A DNA stretch of 54,495 nucleotides, from the NCBI GenBank assembly GCA_018901125.1, contig JAHIFE010000072.1, forward strand, positions 1 through 54,495. The letters are read 5' to 3'. The notes under the pieces are model-generated. The model worked only from the letters and a program-made list of their open reading frames with translations, had not been told where the DNA came from and did not search any database. Position 1 is the first letter of the stretch, and each line of letters starts with the position of its first letter. This DNA comes from Pseudomonadota bacterium (GTDB lineage: Bacteria > Desulfobacterota > Desulfobacteria > Desulfobacterales > RPRI01). This document shows positions 54,231 to 54,495 of the stretch, piece after piece. Position numbers and translations under genes: made by a program.

Positions 54231-54495
54231 ATGAAAAAATTTTGGGCAACACTAATGTTTTCTGTTTTTGCATTATTAACTTTATTTATGACATCAGGTA
54301 TTGCCGAAGATCGACAAGGTGCATTTACAGTTACACCAAATATCGGCTGGTACTTTTTTGAAGGGAACCAAAACTTAGATGACGGAATTACATCCGGTAT
54401 AAATCTTGGATATAGCATCACTAAAAACTGGGCTGTGGAAGGATCAATTAATTATATCGATTCCGACCGCAAAGATTTTAAAGATTCTGAAGTGA
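54231..54495 (+). CDS. Outer-membrane beta-barrel protein, OmpA/OprF-like (cut by window edge)
   Basis: At least 88 codons. AAGGAG precedes the ATG. A signal peptide (MKKFWATLMFSVFALL, cleavage after the GIAE region near residue 25) is followed by alternating beta strands (AFTVTPNIGWYFFEG, SGINLGYSITKNWAVEGSIN) typical of OmpA-like barrels. The 3' end and any peptidoglycan-binding domain are outside the window. Confidence 0.7.
   Translation, partial: MKKFWATLMFSVFALLTLFMTSGIAEDRQGAFTVTPNIGWYFFEGNQNLDDGITSGINLGYSITKNWAVEGSINYIDSDRKDFKDSEV

Overview
The window looks like the chromosome of a strictly anaerobic, sulfate-reducer-type Desulfobacterota (Desulfobacterales-like). The reasons are the many Fe-S/heterodisulfide-reductase-like proteins, a Desulfovibrio-type molybdenum aldehyde oxidoreductase, a 2-hydroxyacyl-CoA dehydratase-type system and NarL-like sensor kinases, on a moderately AT-rich background. 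No rRNA, tRNA or CRISPR array was seen. The taxonomic call is inference from gene content.

Region 1 (1-17.4 kb) is mixed. It holds a DUF4037/DUF4125 pair, a visibly more GC-rich mtfA, and a ydjY/TVP38 membrane-redox locus whose central gene fuses an HdrD-like Fe-S module to a TVP38 membrane domain. It also holds a YoeB/YefM toxin-antitoxin pair with its operator, a SLOG-fold protein, and a housekeeping run (pgk, radC, gpsA, gyrA, thiolase) with two small genes of 37 and 52 codons. Three copies of a MITE-like repeat with GAGCC...GGCTC ends sit at 1-78, 3726-3867 and 11400-11564.

Region 2 (17.8-41 kb) is the most interesting part. Two colinear, paralogous gene modules run on the minus strand. 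Module A (28099 to 19456) encodes a dehydratase activase, an NAD(P)H/FAD/Fe-S/CCG oxidoreductase, a 92-aa protein, a zinc-ribbon protein, a methyltransferase, a radical SAM enzyme, a MaoC-like protein and a PaaK-like ligase. A divergently transcribed two-subunit 2-hydroxyacyl-CoA dehydratase-like enzyme (28577-31174) belongs with it. Module B (40609 to 31188) encodes a Mo aldehyde oxidoreductase, an oxidoreductase with a decayed flavin domain and a fused copy of the 92-aa protein, a zinc-ribbon protein, a methyltransferase, a C_GCAxxG_C_C protein, a radical SAM enzyme and a PaaK-like ligase. Module B matches what I recall as the Desulfovibrio vulgaris DVU1553-DVU1559 locus. The same accessory set is therefore paired with two different catalytic enzymes. 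A related palindrome (CATATG-WCA-N4-TGW-CATATG) lies at both outer edges of the region, next to a GAF/PAS/LuxR regulator on one side and a two-component cluster on the other.

Region 3 (41.3-50.6 kb) is a signalling cluster: a CHASE histidine kinase, an Rcp-like regulator, a hybrid NarX-like kinase, a NarL regulator, a GH13 amylase-like enzyme, a CheY-like regulator and a multi-PAS NarX-like kinase. Region 4 (50.9-54.5 kb) has a broken Hsp20 remnant, a cluster of small uncharacterised proteins (two STAS-like paralogues among them), a divergent UDP-sugar-pyrophosphorylase-like protein, and the start of an outer-membrane beta-barrel gene cut by the window edge.
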